64,000 nucleotides of DNA from NCBI RefSeq assembly GCF_900090285.1, contig NZ_LT607754.1, positions 4,552,001 to 4,616,000 of the forward strand, given 5' to 3'. The notes under the pieces were generated by a model. That model had not been told where the DNA came from and searched no databases. It worked only from the letters and a program-made list of their open reading frames with translations. Numbering within the stretch: position 1 is the first letter of the stretch; every line of letters begins with the position of its first letter. A program made the translations under genes and the position numbers. Of this stretch, positions 24,596 through 33,711 are shown piece by piece. The DNA comes from Micromonospora inositola (GTDB taxonomy: Bacteria > Actinomycetota > Actinomycetes > Mycobacteriales > Micromonosporaceae).

Positions 24596-26938
24596 ATGCC
24601 CCGGACCCACCGGCCGTCGCCGGCGCTGGTGTTCAGCCTGACGGTCTCCGGCGGGCTGCTCGCCGTGCTCAGCTACTGGGCCCGGCGGCCGCCCGGTCAC
24701 TGGGAGAAGGACCTCTTCGCGCTGGTCAACCAGATCCCCGGGCCGGTCGGACCGGTCCTGGTGCTGGTCATGCAGCTCGGCGCCTACCCGGCGGTCATGG
24801 TGGCGGCGGCGGGGGCGGTGGCGGCCCGTCGGTTCGGGCTGGCCCGCGACCTCCTGATCGCGGGCACCCTCGCCTACTGGTCCGCCCGCGTCGTCAAGAC
24901 CGTGGTCGGCCGGGCGCGACCGGAGGCGTTCCTGACCGACATCCGGTTCCACGACATCGTCACCGGGCGGTTCGGGTATCCCTCCGGGCACATGGCAGTG
25001 GCGACCGCGCTCGGCGTGGTGCTCGCCCCGGCCCTGCCCGCTCGGCTACGCGGCCTGGTCTGGCTCGCCCTGGCGGCGGTCGGTACCGCCCGGATCTACG
25101 TCGGCGCCCACCTGCCGGTCGACGTGCTGGGCGGGTTCCTGGTCGGCTGGTTCGCCGCCAGCCTCACCCGGCTGATCGTCGGCGACGTGGGCCCCGGCGA
25201 CTCGGCGCGGCGGCTCCGGCAGGTCCTCCTCGGCCGGGGCATCGAGGTGGCCGACCTGACGCCGCTCCGCGGTGACGCGCGCGGCTCCCGACCCTGGCAG
25301 GTCACCACCACCGACGGGCGACGCCTCTTCGTCAAGGTCACCGGCGGCCGCCAGCGGGACGCGGACTGGCTCTACAAGCTCTACCGCCGGCTGCGCTACC
25401 GGGACATCGCCGACGAGCCGCCGTACGTGACGGCGAAGCAGAAGAACGAGCACGAGGCGTACCTGCTGCTGCTCGCCGGGCGGGCCGGGGCGCGTGCCCC
25501 GGAACTGATCACGACCGCCACCGACGCGGTCGGCGACGCGCTGCTGGTCCAGGAGTTCGTGCCCGGCCGGCCGCTCGACGCGCTGGACGCGGCCGAACTC
25601 GGGCCGGACGTCCTCGACGACGTCTGCCGGCAGGTGGCCCGGCTGCACCGGGCCGGCCTGGCCCACCGGGACCTGCGGGCGGCCAACGTGCTGGTCGCCG
25701 ACTCCTCGACCTGGCTGGTCGACCTCGGTTTCGGCACCGAGGGCGCCTCGGCCGACCAGCAGGCCCGCGACCTGGTGGAGCTCCTGGTCACGTTGGCCGC
25801 GCTGGCCGGCGTACGGCCGACCGTCGACGCCGCGACCCGGCAGCTCGGCACCGGTCCGGTCGCCGACACGCTGCGCTGGCTGCAACCGGCCCTGCTGTCC
25901 CGGGCCGGCCGGGCCCTGGCCGACGCCCGCCCCGGCCTGCTGGCGGACCTCCACGACGAGATCGCCCGCCGGTGCCCCGGCCGGCAGGACCGGCTGGCCC
26001 GGGTCGTGCGGATCACCCGTCGGGACGTGTTCCTGCTGGTCATGCTCGGCCTGCTGGTGCACTTCCTGCTGCCGCAGCTCGGCCAGGTGCGGGCCGCGCT
26101 GCACGCCGTGCTGCACGCCGACCCGCTGGCCGTGACCGGCGTCCTGCTGGCCTCGGCCGCCACCTACCTGTTGAGCGCGCTGGTGCTGCGCCTGGCCGCC
26201 GCCGGCCAGGTGCCGCTCGGCCGGACGGTCGCGGTGCAGGTGGCCGCGTCGTTCGTCAACCGACTCGCCCCGGGTGCCCTCGGTGGCGCCGCGCTGAGCA
26301 TCCGTTACCTGCGCCAGCAGGGCCTGCCGGTCCCGGCGGCGGCCACCGCCGTCGCCGTGGACCGGGTCTCGGGCGTCGTCTCCGTCGGACTGCTCCTGCC
26401 CGTCCTGCTGCCGTTCGCCCGTGGCACGCGCCGGCACCTGGTGAACGCCGCCACCGGCCGGGGCCTGGCCGTGCTGCTGACCGTGCTGGCGGTGCTGCTG
26501 CTGGCCGCCGCGGCGCTGGCCGTGCCCCGGCTCCGCGCGCGGGTCGGCGCGGCCCGCCGCCAGGCGGCGCAGGCCGTACGCTCGCTGGCCCACAGCGGAC
26601 GGATCACCCGGCTGCTGGCGGCGAGCCTGGCGCTCACCCTGGCCTACGGAAGCGCGCTGTACCTGGCGCTGCTCGCCGTCGGCCTGCCGGTCAACCCCGG
26701 GCTCGTCGCGCCCGTGCTGCTGGTCTGCGTCGTCGGGGAGGGGGTGTCGTCCGCCGCTCCGACCCCCGGCGGGCTGGGCGCCACCGAGGCGGCGCTCGTC
26801 TCCGGCCTGCTGCTGTACGGGATCGGGGTGGACACGGCGGTCGCCGGGGTGCTGGTCTACCGGCTGGCCACCTTCTGGCTGCCGGTGCTGCCCGGGTACG
26901 TGGCGCTGCGGGTGCTGGTCCGCCGACACGTCGTCTGA
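24596..26938 (+). CDS. PAP2 phosphatase-kinase-like-flippase fusion membrane protein
   Basis: The 780-residue protein has three modules. Residues 1-200 are a PAP2 lipid phosphatase: KTVVGRARP, YPSGHMAVATA and RIYVGAHLPVDVLGG. Residues 210-460 resemble a lipopolysaccharide/aminoglycoside-type kinase with catalytic HRDLRAANVLV and LVDLGFG. Residues 470-780 are an UPF0104/LPG-synthase-TM flippase-like domain with eight or so helices, including NRLAPGALGGAAL and TPGGLGATEAAL. Together they suggest modification and flipping of a polyprenyl or phospholipid substrate. It lies between two D,D-carboxypeptidase paralogs, consistent with an envelope role. Confidence 0.88.
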   Translation: MPRTHRPSPALVFSLTVSGGLLAVLSYWARRPPGHWEKDLFALVNQIPGPVGPVLVLVMQLGAYPAVMVAAAGAVAARRFGLARDLLIAGTLAYWSARVVKTVVGRARPEAFLTDIRFHDIVTGRFGYPSGHMAVATALGVVLAPALPARLRGLVWLALAAVGTARIYVGAHLPVDVLGGFLVGWFAASLTRLIVGDVGPGDSARRLRQVLLGRGIEVADLTPLRGDARGSRPWQVTTTDGRRLFVKVTGGRQRDADWLYKLYRRLRYRDIADEPPYVTAKQKNEHEAYLLLLAGRAGARAPELITTATDAVGDALLVQEFVPGRPLDALDAAELGPDVLDDVCRQVARLHRAGLAHRDLRAANVLVADSSTWLVDLGFGTEGASADQQARDLVELLVTLAALAGVRPTVDAATRQLGTGPVADTLRWLQPALLSRAGRALADARPGLLADLHDEIARRCPGRQDRLARVVRITRRDVFLLVMLGLLVHFLLPQLGQVRAALHAVLHADPLAVTGVLLASAATYLLSALVLRLAAAGQVPLGRTVAVQVAASFVNRLAPGALGGAALSIRYLRQQGLPVPAAATAVAVDRVSGVVSVGLLLPVLLPFARGTRRHLVNAATGRGLAVLLTVLAVLLLAAAALAVPRLRARVGAARRQAAQAVRSLAHSGRITRLLAASLALTLAYGSALYLALLAVGLPVNPGLVAPVLLVCVVGEGVSSAAPTPGGLGATEAALVSGLLLYGIGVDTAVAGVLVYRLATFWLPVLPGYVALRVLVRRHVV

Positions 26939-26985
26939 GTGCCTGAGCGGGCGGGGTCACCTCCCGTCCTCGCCGGGCAGCCGGG

Positions 26986-27444
26986 TCAGCCGGTCCGGGT
27001 GAAGTCCGCGGTCCAGTTGGTCTCCCAGGTGCCGCCGCCGTCGACCGAGAAGGCCTGCTCCCACCGGGCGGTCGTGGCGGTGATGTCCGACCACAGGTAC
27101 CGCACCACGATCGGGGTGCCCTGGTAGGTCTCCTCGGCGGTGAAGACGCCGCGACCGTCCGGGCCGAACCGTCCGACGACCGGGGGCAGCGACAGGCCGC
27201 TGCGGCTGCTGGCCCAGTACAGCGACCACTCGTCGCTGGCCGGATCGTGCAGGCGCAGGGTCACGCCGCTGAACCCCTGCGTGGGGAAGGTGACCTCGTC
27301 GACGTTCCCGGCGCCGCCCAGGACGCTCCAGCACCGGGTGACGCCGGGGAACTCGTACCACTCGTCGCAACCGGTGAGGACGGTCCGCAGCCGCCGCTGG
27401 GTGGACGTCCAGGTGCCGACGAACCAGTCGAAGCTGTTCTCCAT
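26986..27444 (-). CDS. Lipocalin-like hypothetical protein, 152 aa
   Basis: The product starts MENSFDWFVGTWTSTQRRLR, a pattern seen in DUF1579-like beta-barrel proteins. It is rich in Trp and alternating beta strands (YLWSDITATTARWEQAFS near the C terminus). It has no signal peptide, so it is probably cytoplasmic. A leaderless -10 TAGCGT (27451-27456 on this strand) lies 6 nt before the ATG, and a 9-bp palindrome lies just upstream. Ligand and role are unknown. Confidence 0.8.
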   Translation of the reverse strand: MENSFDWFVGTWTSTQRRLRTVLTGCDEWYEFPGVTRCWSVLGGAGNVDEVTFPTQGFSGVTLRLHDPASDEWSLYWASSRSGLSLPPVVGRFGPDGRGVFTAEETYQGTPIVVRYLWSDITATTARWEQAFSVDGGGTWETNWTADFTRTG

Positions 27445-27464
27445 GGCCGTACGCTAGGCCGGGG

Positions 27465-27487
27465 CCACTGACATCTGCTGTCAGTGG
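27465..27487. promoter_or_regulatory. Palindromic operator candidate
   Basis: CCACTGACA and TGTCAGTGG form a perfect 9-bp inverted repeat with a 5-bp spacer. It lies 9 bp upstream of the -10 box of the minus-strand lipocalin-like gene, where a repressor would cover the -35 region. No adjacent regulator gene is obvious. Confidence 0.5.
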
Positions 27488-27602
27488 ACCACGAGCGACG
27501 CCGGCCGGAGGAGACGCGCAGCCTACCGCCGGATCCGTCCCCCCGGACGCGAACGGCGGAGGAGACGACCCGATCGTGGCGGCGTGGCTAGCGTCCGTGG
27601 GC

Positions 27603-28898
27603 ATGAGAGGCCTGCCAGTCGCGGTGTCCGCCGCCCTGCTCCTGCCGGTGTTGGGCATGCCCGCGGCCGCTGCCGCCAATTCCCGCGCCGGGACGTCGGC
27701 CGGCCGGAGCGCCCGCGCCGCAACGTCGATCGCCGCGCCCTCGGTGCCCTGTCCGAACGTGCCCACCCCGGCGACCCGGCCACCGCAGCCACCGCCGCCG
27801 GCGGACCCCGCCGCCCGTGCCGTCGGCGGGGCCGAGCTCGCCAGCGTCGGCCTGGTGGTGCCACCGTCCGTGCCCGCGCCGCCCGCGGTGACCGCCACCT
27901 CGTGGCTCGTCGCCGATCTGGACAGCGGCGCGGTGCTGGGCGGTTGCGGCCCGCACGAGTACGGGGTACCGGCCAGCGTGCAGAAGCTGCTGCTGGCCGC
28001 CACGATGCTGCCCCGGCTGGACCCGCGGCGGGAGGTCACCGTGACGGCGGAGGACCTGGCCATCGAGCCGGGCAGCTCCGCGGTCGGCCTGGCCGAGGGC
28101 GGCCGGTACCGGATCGAGACGATCTGGCTGGGCCTGCTGCTCAAGTCCGGCAACGAGGCGGCCAACGCGCTGGCTCGGCTCGGCGGCGGCGCGGACGGCC
28201 AGGCCGGCGGGATCCGCGCGATGAACGAGCAGGCGCGGCAGCTCGGCGCCCTTCAGACCCACGCGGTCACCCCGTCGGGACTGGACGGCCCGGGCCAGTT
28301 CACCAGCGCGTACGACCTGGCGCTGATCTTCCGGGCCTGCTTCGCCGACCCGGCCTTCCGCCGGTACGCGGCAACCCGCACCGCGGAGATCCCCGGGCAG
28401 CCGGCCCTGCGCGAGAAGCCGTTCCAGATCCAGAACGACAACCAGCTCCTGTACCAGTATCCGGGCGCGCTGGGCGGCAAGACCGGGTTCACCGACCTCG
28501 CCCGGCACACCTACGTGGGTGCGGCCGAGCGCAACGGCCGGCGGCTGGTGGTGACCCTGCTCGGCGCGGAGATCCCCACCCAGCGGGGGTGGCAGCAGGG
28601 CGCGGCGCTGCTCGACTGGGGCTTCGGACTGCGGCGGGACGCCGCCGTCGGCCGGCTGGTCCGCCCGGGCGAGCTGACCGCCGCCAGCGCGTCGCCGACC
28701 GGCACGGCGCCGCCGTCGGCCCTCGCCGGTGGCGCCGGGCTGCACGGCGCTCCGGGCAGCGGCCCCGCGCCCTGGCCCCGGACCGGACCGCTCCTCGGCG
28801 TCGGCGCGGTGCTGGTGGCCGGGGGAGCGGTGCTGATCAACCGGCGTCGGCGGCACGCCGTGCGCGCCAGCTCGGGGACCACCGGGCCGGGCTGGTAG
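27603..28898 (+). CDS. D-alanyl-D-alanine carboxypeptidase (peptidase S11), copy 2
   Basis: The 431-residue paralog of the gene at 23057 has the same architecture: signal peptide, Pro-rich linker, catalytic domain and C-terminal anchor. The first motif is SVQK instead of STQK, keeping Ser and Lys; SGN and KTG are conserved. Long blocks are shared, such as VTATSWLVADLD and AVTPSGLDG. ATG 27603 has TAGCGT 8 nt upstream, as in copy 1. The VanX-like gene follows by 80 bp. Confidence 0.93.
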   Translation: MRGLPVAVSAALLLPVLGMPAAAAANSRAGTSAGRSARAATSIAAPSVPCPNVPTPATRPPQPPPPADPAARAVGGAELASVGLVVPPSVPAPPAVTATSWLVADLDSGAVLGGCGPHEYGVPASVQKLLLAATMLPRLDPRREVTVTAEDLAIEPGSSAVGLAEGGRYRIETIWLGLLLKSGNEAANALARLGGGADGQAGGIRAMNEQARQLGALQTHAVTPSGLDGPGQFTSAYDLALIFRACFADPAFRRYAATRTAEIPGQPALREKPFQIQNDNQLLYQYPGALGGKTGFTDLARHTYVGAAERNGRRLVVTLLGAEIPTQRGWQQGAALLDWGFGLRRDAAVGRLVRPGELTAASASPTGTAPPSALAGGAGLHGAPGSGPAPWPRTGPLLGVGAVLVAGGAVLINRRRRHAVRASSGTTGPGW

Positions 28899-28978
28899 CG
28901 CCGCCCGCCCCGGCCGTACCGGGCCGGGTCTCCGGGTTTGCCCGTCGCCGCCGTGGTGGGTCCGGTAGACAGGGCAGC

Positions 28979-29854
28979 GTGAGCAGCGGGAGACGACCGT
29001 CCGGCGGCGCCCGGCGCCTGGCGGTCGTGCTCGTCGCCGCGACCGCCGTCGTCGCGGGCTGCCAGCGGCCCGCGATGCACCCGCCCCCGCCCCCGCCCCC
29101 GCCCCCGCCCTCGCCCTCGCCCTCGCCGAGCCCACCACCGTCCGCCACCGGGCCGCGGGCCCCGGCGGACTTCGTGGCGCTCTCCGACGTCGAACCGAGC
29201 ATCCACCTTGACATCCGGTACGCCACCGCGCACAACTTCGTCGGCCGGCCGATCGTCGGCTACCCGGAGCCGCTCTGCCTGCTCACCCGTCCGGCGGCGG
29301 AGGCGCTGCGCCGGGTGCAGGCCGCCGCGCTCGGCCAGGGGCGCAGCCTGAAGGTGTACGACTGCTACCGCCCCCAGCGCGCCGTCGACGACTTCGTGGC
29401 CTGGGCGAAGCTGCCGGGGGAGCAGCAGATGAAGGCCGAGTTCTATCCCGACGTGGCCAAGTCGAAGCTCTTCGCCGACGGGTACGTCGGCGCGCCGACC
29501 TCGCACAGCCGGGGCAGCACGCTGGACCTCACCCTGGTCCCCGCCCCGCCGCCCACCCAGCCCGGATACGTGCCGGGACAGCCGCTGGTGTCGTGCACCG
29601 CGCCGCCCGGACAGCGCTTCCCCGACAACTCGGTCGACATGGGCACCGGGTTCGACTGCTTCGACCCGCTCGCCCACACCGCCGACCCGCGGGTCAGCGG
29701 GTCCGCCCGGGCGAACCGGGAGCTGCTGCGGCGGCTGATGACCGCCCAGGGGTTCGAGAACTATCCGAACGAGTGGTGGCACTACCGCCTCACCGCCGAG
29801 CCGTACCCGCAGACGTACTTCGACTTCCCGGTGGCCCGGTCGTCCCTGCGGTGA
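28979..29854 (+). CDS. VanX-like D-Ala-D-Ala dipeptidase lipoprotein (M15D)
   Basis: The 291-residue lipoprotein has a lipobox AVVAGC, a proline-repeat spacer encoded by a run of CCC/CCG codons (29090-29140), and an M15D peptidase domain. Zinc ligands are visible in SHSRGSTLDL (His and Asp) and in NEWWHY (Glu and His). The family cleaves D-Ala-D-Ala or related cell-wall peptides. Membrane anchoring outside the cell suggests wall-peptide recycling rather than cytosolic VanX-type vancomycin resistance. GTG 28979 has TAGACA 7 nt upstream (leaderless). Confidence 0.88.
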   Translation: MSSGRRPSGGARRLAVVLVAATAVVAGCQRPAMHPPPPPPPPPPSPSPSPSPPPSATGPRAPADFVALSDVEPSIHLDIRYATAHNFVGRPIVGYPEPLCLLTRPAAEALRRVQAAALGQGRSLKVYDCYRPQRAVDDFVAWAKLPGEQQMKAEFYPDVAKSKLFADGYVGAPTSHSRGSTLDLTLVPAPPPTQPGYVPGQPLVSCTAPPGQRFPDNSVDMGTGFDCFDPLAHTADPRVSGSARANRELLRRLMTAQGFENYPNEWWHYRLTAEPYPQTYFDFPVARSSLR

Positions 29855-29889
29855 GCGCCGTCCCGGCCGGCGTCCGGCCGGGACGGCGC
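29855..29889. terminator. Strong bidirectional terminator hairpin
   Basis: A perfect 15-bp inverted repeat (GCGCCGTCCCGGCCG at 29855-29869, complement at 29875-29889) with a 5-nt loop lies between the convergent dipeptidase and metalloprotease genes. It begins right after the dipeptidase stop. No T tract follows. Confidence 0.75.
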
Positions 29890-29895
29890 CGCCGG

Positions 29896-30933
29896 TCAGA
29901 GGATGCCGCGGGCGACGAACGCCGCCCGGGTCGCTGAGGCGGCCTGGTTGCCGTAGAGCCGCTGCGCGGCGGCGACGGTGGCCAGCGCCGCGTCCCGGAA
30001 CGAGGTGTCCGGAGCGAAGTCGAACTGCGCCTCCACGATCAGCGTGGTGGCCTTGCGGCCACCCAGCGCGGTGCGGATGTCCCACAGCGCGCGCGACCAG
30101 ATCTCACCGTCGGCGTGCACCTCGCCCCGCAGGTCCTGGGGGTAGACCTTGCTGCCGTCGAGGCGGCGCAGGCAGTGCGGGGCGGTGCGGGTGTAGGAGA
30201 CCGAGTCCCAGTCGGCCACGCAGGCCTCCGGGGTCTTCGTCGGCGTGCCGGTCGCCCAGCTCGTCACCGCGACGGCCAGGTAGTCGCCGAACGCCTCGCC
30301 GATCGAACCGGACTCCAGGTTGGTGCCGAAGCCGGGCACCTGCCCGTCCTGCACCGAGTGGCCGTACTCGTGGACGATCACCTCGGCGTCCTCGGCGTCG
30401 TCCACGCCCCCCTTGCCCAGGGTGATGTTCGCCTTGTCCTCCCGGAAGAACGAGTTGTCCCCGCCGAACTGGTCGATGCGCAGCTCGATCTGCCGCTGGT
30501 TCACCGGCCGCAGCGTGCTGCCGAAGCCGAGCGACTGCAGGTACGCCTGGGCGGTGTTCACCCAGTGGTAGCCCATGACCTGCTCGAACTGGTCGGCGTC
30601 GCGGTGCCACGCCGGGTACCCGCCGTCGACCGCCCTGGCCGGGGTGCCGGTCTTGCTCTTGACCACCACGTACTTGCCGGTGAGGGTCCCGGAACCGTCC
30701 AGGTTGGTCAGCAGCACCGACCGGTACGCGCCGGCCAGCGCCGGGTAGTCGGCGTCCTTGGCGTCGGTCAGGCTCTGGTCGCCGAGCTGCTGCACCGGGT
30801 TCGGGGCGAAGGCCGTCGCCGTGGCGGTGTGCCCGTACGGGTCGCCGGCCGCCTGGACGGTCGTGCCAGCGGCGACCAGCGCCGCGGTGACCGCCGAGGC
30901 GACCAGCGCGGAACGTCTGATGTGGGGGTGCAT
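29896..30933 (-). CDS. Secreted M36/M4-type zinc metalloprotease
   Basis: The 345-residue protein has a Sec signal peptide (SALVASAVTAALVAAGTTVQA), the zinc motif HEYGHS and downstream GSIGEAFGDYLAV with the third ligand Glu. This matches fungalysin-like (M36) peptidases. Unlike fungal enzymes it lacks a long propeptide, so it is a short form. AAGGGA precedes ATG 30933. It is likely an extracellular protease; substrate unknown. Confidence 0.88.
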   Translation of the reverse strand: MHPHIRRSALVASAVTAALVAAGTTVQAAGDPYGHTATATAFAPNPVQQLGDQSLTDAKDADYPALAGAYRSVLLTNLDGSGTLTGKYVVVKSKTGTPARAVDGGYPAWHRDADQFEQVMGYHWVNTAQAYLQSLGFGSTLRPVNQRQIELRIDQFGGDNSFFREDKANITLGKGGVDDAEDAEVIVHEYGHSVQDGQVPGFGTNLESGSIGEAFGDYLAVAVTSWATGTPTKTPEACVADWDSVSYTRTAPHCLRRLDGSKVYPQDLRGEVHADGEIWSRALWDIRTALGGRKATTLIVEAQFDFAPDTSFRDAALATVAAAQRLYGNQAASATRAAFVARGIL

Positions 30934-31047
30934 GCCATGATCCCTTCGAGGGTGGATCCGTGGGCTGAGACTAGGCTCCCCGTCGACCCGTGCCAACCCT
31001 CGGCGGGCAGGCCAGCGGCCCTCCCGTCGTCCCAGGAAGGACCCCTC

Positions 31048-31554
31048 GTGGACACCGAACGGATCGGCCCGCCCCTGCTGGCGGGGGAACGCGAGACGCT
31101 GCGCGCCTTCCTCGACTTCCACCGCGCCACCCTGGCCATGAAGTGCGAGGGGCTCAGCGACGACGAGCTGCGCCGGCGGTCCTCCCCGCCCTCCACACTG
31201 TCGCTGCTCGGGCTGGTCCGGCACATGGCCGAGGTGGAGCGCGCCTGGTTCCGCCGGGTGATCAACGGCGAGGACATCCCGCTGGTCTGGTCGGCGACCG
31301 GCGACTACCAGGAGGCGTACGACGCGAGCACGGCCAGCCGGCCCGAGGCGTTCGAGGCGTGGCAGCGGGAGGTCGAGCACGCCCGCCGCATCGAGCGGGA
31401 GGCGGAGTCGCTGGACGTCACCGGCCACCAGGCGCGCTGGGGTGAGGACGTGTCGCTGCGGCTGGTGATGCTGCACATGATGCACGAGTACGCCCGGCAC
31501 AACGGCCACGCCGACTTCCTCCGGGAGGCCATCGACGGCAGCGTCGGCGTCTGA
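31048..31554 (+). CDS. DinB family protein (DUF664)
   Basis: The 168-residue four-helix protein has the expected histidines: LVRHMAEVERAWF, and MMHEYARHNGHADFLRE near the C terminus. These form a metal site in DinB/YfiT proteins. Many actinobacterial members act in thiol metabolism (mycothiol or bacillithiol-type transferases), though DUF664 members are mostly uncharacterised. AGGAAGG precedes the GTG start. It is divergent from the metalloprotease gene. Confidence 0.9.
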   Translation: MDTERIGPPLLAGERETLRAFLDFHRATLAMKCEGLSDDELRRRSSPPSTLSLLGLVRHMAEVERAWFRRVINGEDIPLVWSATGDYQEAYDASTASRPEAFEAWQREVEHARRIEREAESLDVTGHQARWGEDVSLRLVMLHMMHEYARHNGHADFLREAIDGSVGV

Positions 31555-31687
31555 CGCCGGGCCGGGACTTCGGGTCCCACCGACAGGTCCTCCGGTACGG
31601 CCGCCGCCACCACCGATGAGAAACCGGCCGGCCGCGCTCGAACCCGCGCCGCACCTCCGGCCGAGCGCCGGGGGCGGCGCGGGACGT

Positions 31688-32479
31688 TCAGTTACCGCCG
31701 GCCGTGTCGCGCCGCAGCGGCAGCCAGGCCAGCACGTCCTGGATCTTCGCGTCCCAGTACCCCCAGTCGTGGCCGCCGGGGGAGAGGTCCACGGTGAGCG
31801 GCACGCCGCGCCGCCGGGCCGTCTCGACGAAGCGGGTGTTGTCCTCGTACAGGAAATCCTCGGTGCCGCAGGCGACGTAGAGCGCGGGCAGGGCGTCGCC
31901 GGCGCGCTCCAGCAGCGCGACCGTGTCGTCGTCGGTGCCGGGCACCTGCCGGTCGCCCCAGACGGTGTGCCAGACCGCCGGGTCCACCGGCCTGGTTGGA
32001 TGCTCGCGGCGCCGGGCCACGTCGAGCGCGCCGGAGAGGCTGGCCGCCGCCGCGAACCGCCCCGGGTCGCGCAGCGCCCACTTCATCGCCCCGTACCCGC
32101 CCATCGACAGCCCGGCGACGAAGGTGTCCTCCCGCCGTTCGGAGAGCCGGAAGAACGAGCGGCAGACCTCGGGCAGTTCGGCGCTGAGGAAGGTCCAGTA
32201 CCGGTTGCCGTGCTCCTCGTCCGTGTAGAAGCTGCGGCCCGCGTTCGGCATCACCACGGCCAGCCCGAGCGGCGCGACGTACCGCTCGATGGAGGTGCGC
32301 CGGGTCCAGATCGTGTCGTCGTCGGTCAGGCCGTGCAGCAGGTAGAGCACCGGCGGGTCACCGACGGCGGCGCTGCCCGCCATGCCGATCTGGGCGGAGG
32401 TCCGCTCCGGCAGGAGCACCGTCATCGACGTGCCCATGCCCAGGGCTTCGGAGAAGAAGTCACAGCGGATGCGCGCCAT
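31688..32479 (-). CDS. Esterase D/FrmB-like alpha/beta hydrolase
   Basis: The 263-residue cytoplasmic hydrolase has the oxyanion region LYLLHGLTDDDTIW, nucleophile elbow GLSMGGYGAM, acid Asp in ACGTEDFLYEDN, and the catalytic His in GGHDWGYW. The pattern matches esterase D/putative tributyrin esterase and S-formylglutathione-hydrolase-like proteins. There is no signal peptide. Substrate is unknown. Confidence 0.9.
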   Translation of the reverse strand: MARIRCDFFSEALGMGTSMTVLLPERTSAQIGMAGSAAVGDPPVLYLLHGLTDDDTIWTRRTSIERYVAPLGLAVVMPNAGRSFYTDEEHGNRYWTFLSAELPEVCRSFFRLSERREDTFVAGLSMGGYGAMKWALRDPGRFAAAASLSGALDVARRREHPTRPVDPAVWHTVWGDRQVPGTDDDTVALLERAGDALPALYVACGTEDFLYEDNTRFVETARRRGVPLTVDLSPGGHDWGYWDAKIQDVLAWLPLRRDTAGGN

Positions 32480-32600
32480 GGTGATCGACCCTACCGACCC
32501 TGCCCGTCAGGCGAAGTCGTCGTACGCCCAGCCCCAGGTGACCCGTCCGCCGTTGGTCTCGACCGGTCGACGACGAACGGGTGGCCCCGGTCGTGCGGAC

Positions 32601-33371
32601 TCAGCCGGCGGTACCGGTGCGGCGCAGCCCGACGACGGCCGCCGCCACCGTGAGCGCCGCCGCGACCACTCCGGCGGAGAGGTCCGCCCCGATGCCGGCG
32701 GGATCGCCGAACGCGGCCCGGGCCAGCACCGGGAGCGCGAGCAGCGCCGCCGCCAGTCCGAACACGGTCGTGGCGACCAGGGCCAGCGGCCCCGCCGGGG
32801 GTGCCCAGCGTGGCCCGCGCAGCGGCCCCCGCCGGCGTACGGCGACATAGAGGGCGAGCGCCAGCAGCCCGAGCAGGCCCGCCGCCACCCGGTATTCCAC
32901 CACCTCGCCCCAGTGGTGCAACTCGGCGGCGCGGGCGCAGGTCGGCGCTCCCGGCGACAGCCGTAGGAAGTCCGCGCAGCGCGCGGCGGTGTAGGTGACG
33001 CCCGCCGCGTCGCCCGCGACCAGGTGCGGACCGAAGAGCCGCCCCAGCGCCTCGGCGAGCAGCCCACTCACGCCGATCGCCAGCAGGCCGACCGCCCCGA
33101 GCAGCCACGCGCCGGTGAAGGCCCGGCGCAGCACGTCGGCGGTGGAGGTGTGGGCGCGCCGCAGCCGGGCGGCGATGTCGGTGGCGTCGCCGAAGCGGGC
33201 CACGGCGAGCCGTTCGGCCTCGGCGCGGTCGGTCCCCTCCGCGACGGCCTGCGCCGCCGCGCTGCGCAGGTGGTCCTCCGCCTCCACCAGGGCCCGCCGC
33301 CCGGCGGCGCCGGTGCCGGCCAACCGGTCGAAGAGCCGGTCGAGGTACGCGTCGATCGGAGAGTCGTTCAT
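32601..33371 (-). CDS. PadR-coupled multi-pass membrane protein (HAAS-like)
   Basis: The 256-residue protein has a cytoplasmic helical N-terminal domain (IDAYLDRLFDRL, RALVEAEDHLRSAAAQAVAE, AERLAVARFGDATDIAARL), typical of HAAS/DUF1700-type proteins that follow PadR regulators. About five membrane helices follow. Its ATG overlaps the PadR stop (ATGA), so expression is tied to the regulator. Such pairs usually respond to membrane stress or lipophilic drugs; the specific signal is unknown. Confidence 0.85.
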   Translation of the reverse strand: MNDSPIDAYLDRLFDRLAGTGAAGRRALVEAEDHLRSAAAQAVAEGTDRAEAERLAVARFGDATDIAARLRRAHTSTADVLRRAFTGAWLLGAVGLLAIGVSGLLAEALGRLFGPHLVAGDAAGVTYTAARCADFLRLSPGAPTCARAAELHHWGEVVEYRVAAGLLGLLALALYVAVRRRGPLRGPRWAPPAGPLALVATTVFGLAAALLALPVLARAAFGDPAGIGADLSAGVVAAALTVAAAVVGLRRTGTAG

Positions 33372-33703
33372 GCCGGTGCTCCCTGGGCCGGTGCGAGGAT
33401 CGCGGCGACGCCGCGCACGAGGGCCTGCCATTCGGACTGCTTCGCCGCCAGCGCCGCGCGGCCCTGGTCGGTCAGCTCGTAGCACCGGCGGCGGCGGCCG
33501 GTGTCGTCGTTCCACGCGCTGGCCACCAGGCCGGCGCGTTCCAGCCGGTGCAGCGCGGGGTAGACGGTGCCCTCCGGCAGGTCGAAGGTGCCCTCCGAGC
33601 GGTCCCGCAGGGCCTGGATCAGGGCGTAGCCGTGCGTCGGCCCGGTCTGCCGCAGGGCGGCCAGGATCAGCAGGTCCAGGTGCCCGCGCAGGTCCATGCT
33701 CAT
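33368..33703 (-). CDS. PadR family transcriptional regulator
   Basis: The 111-residue winged-helix protein shows the PadR core LDLLILAALRQTGPTHGYAL, EGTVYPALHRLERAGLV and GRRRRCYELTDQGR. The C-terminal helix for dimerisation is short. ATG 33703 sits 8 nt from a near-consensus promoter and is probably leaderless; ATG 33697 is a second option. The promoter spacer contains CCTAG-N5-CTAGG, a likely autorepressor site. Confidence 0.93.
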   Translation of the reverse strand: MSMDLRGHLDLLILAALRQTGPTHGYALIQALRDRSEGTFDLPEGTVYPALHRLERAGLVASAWNDDTGRRRRCYELTDQGRAALAAKQSEWQALVRGVAAILAPAQGAPA

Positions 33704-33711
33704 ACCAAGGC

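Noticed and set aside
22840..25275. Plus-strand frame of about 800 codons through the carboxypeptidase region
   Set aside because: Only its first 40 or so residues are real (the monooxygenase remnant); the rest is out of frame with the S11 peptidase and is repetitive.
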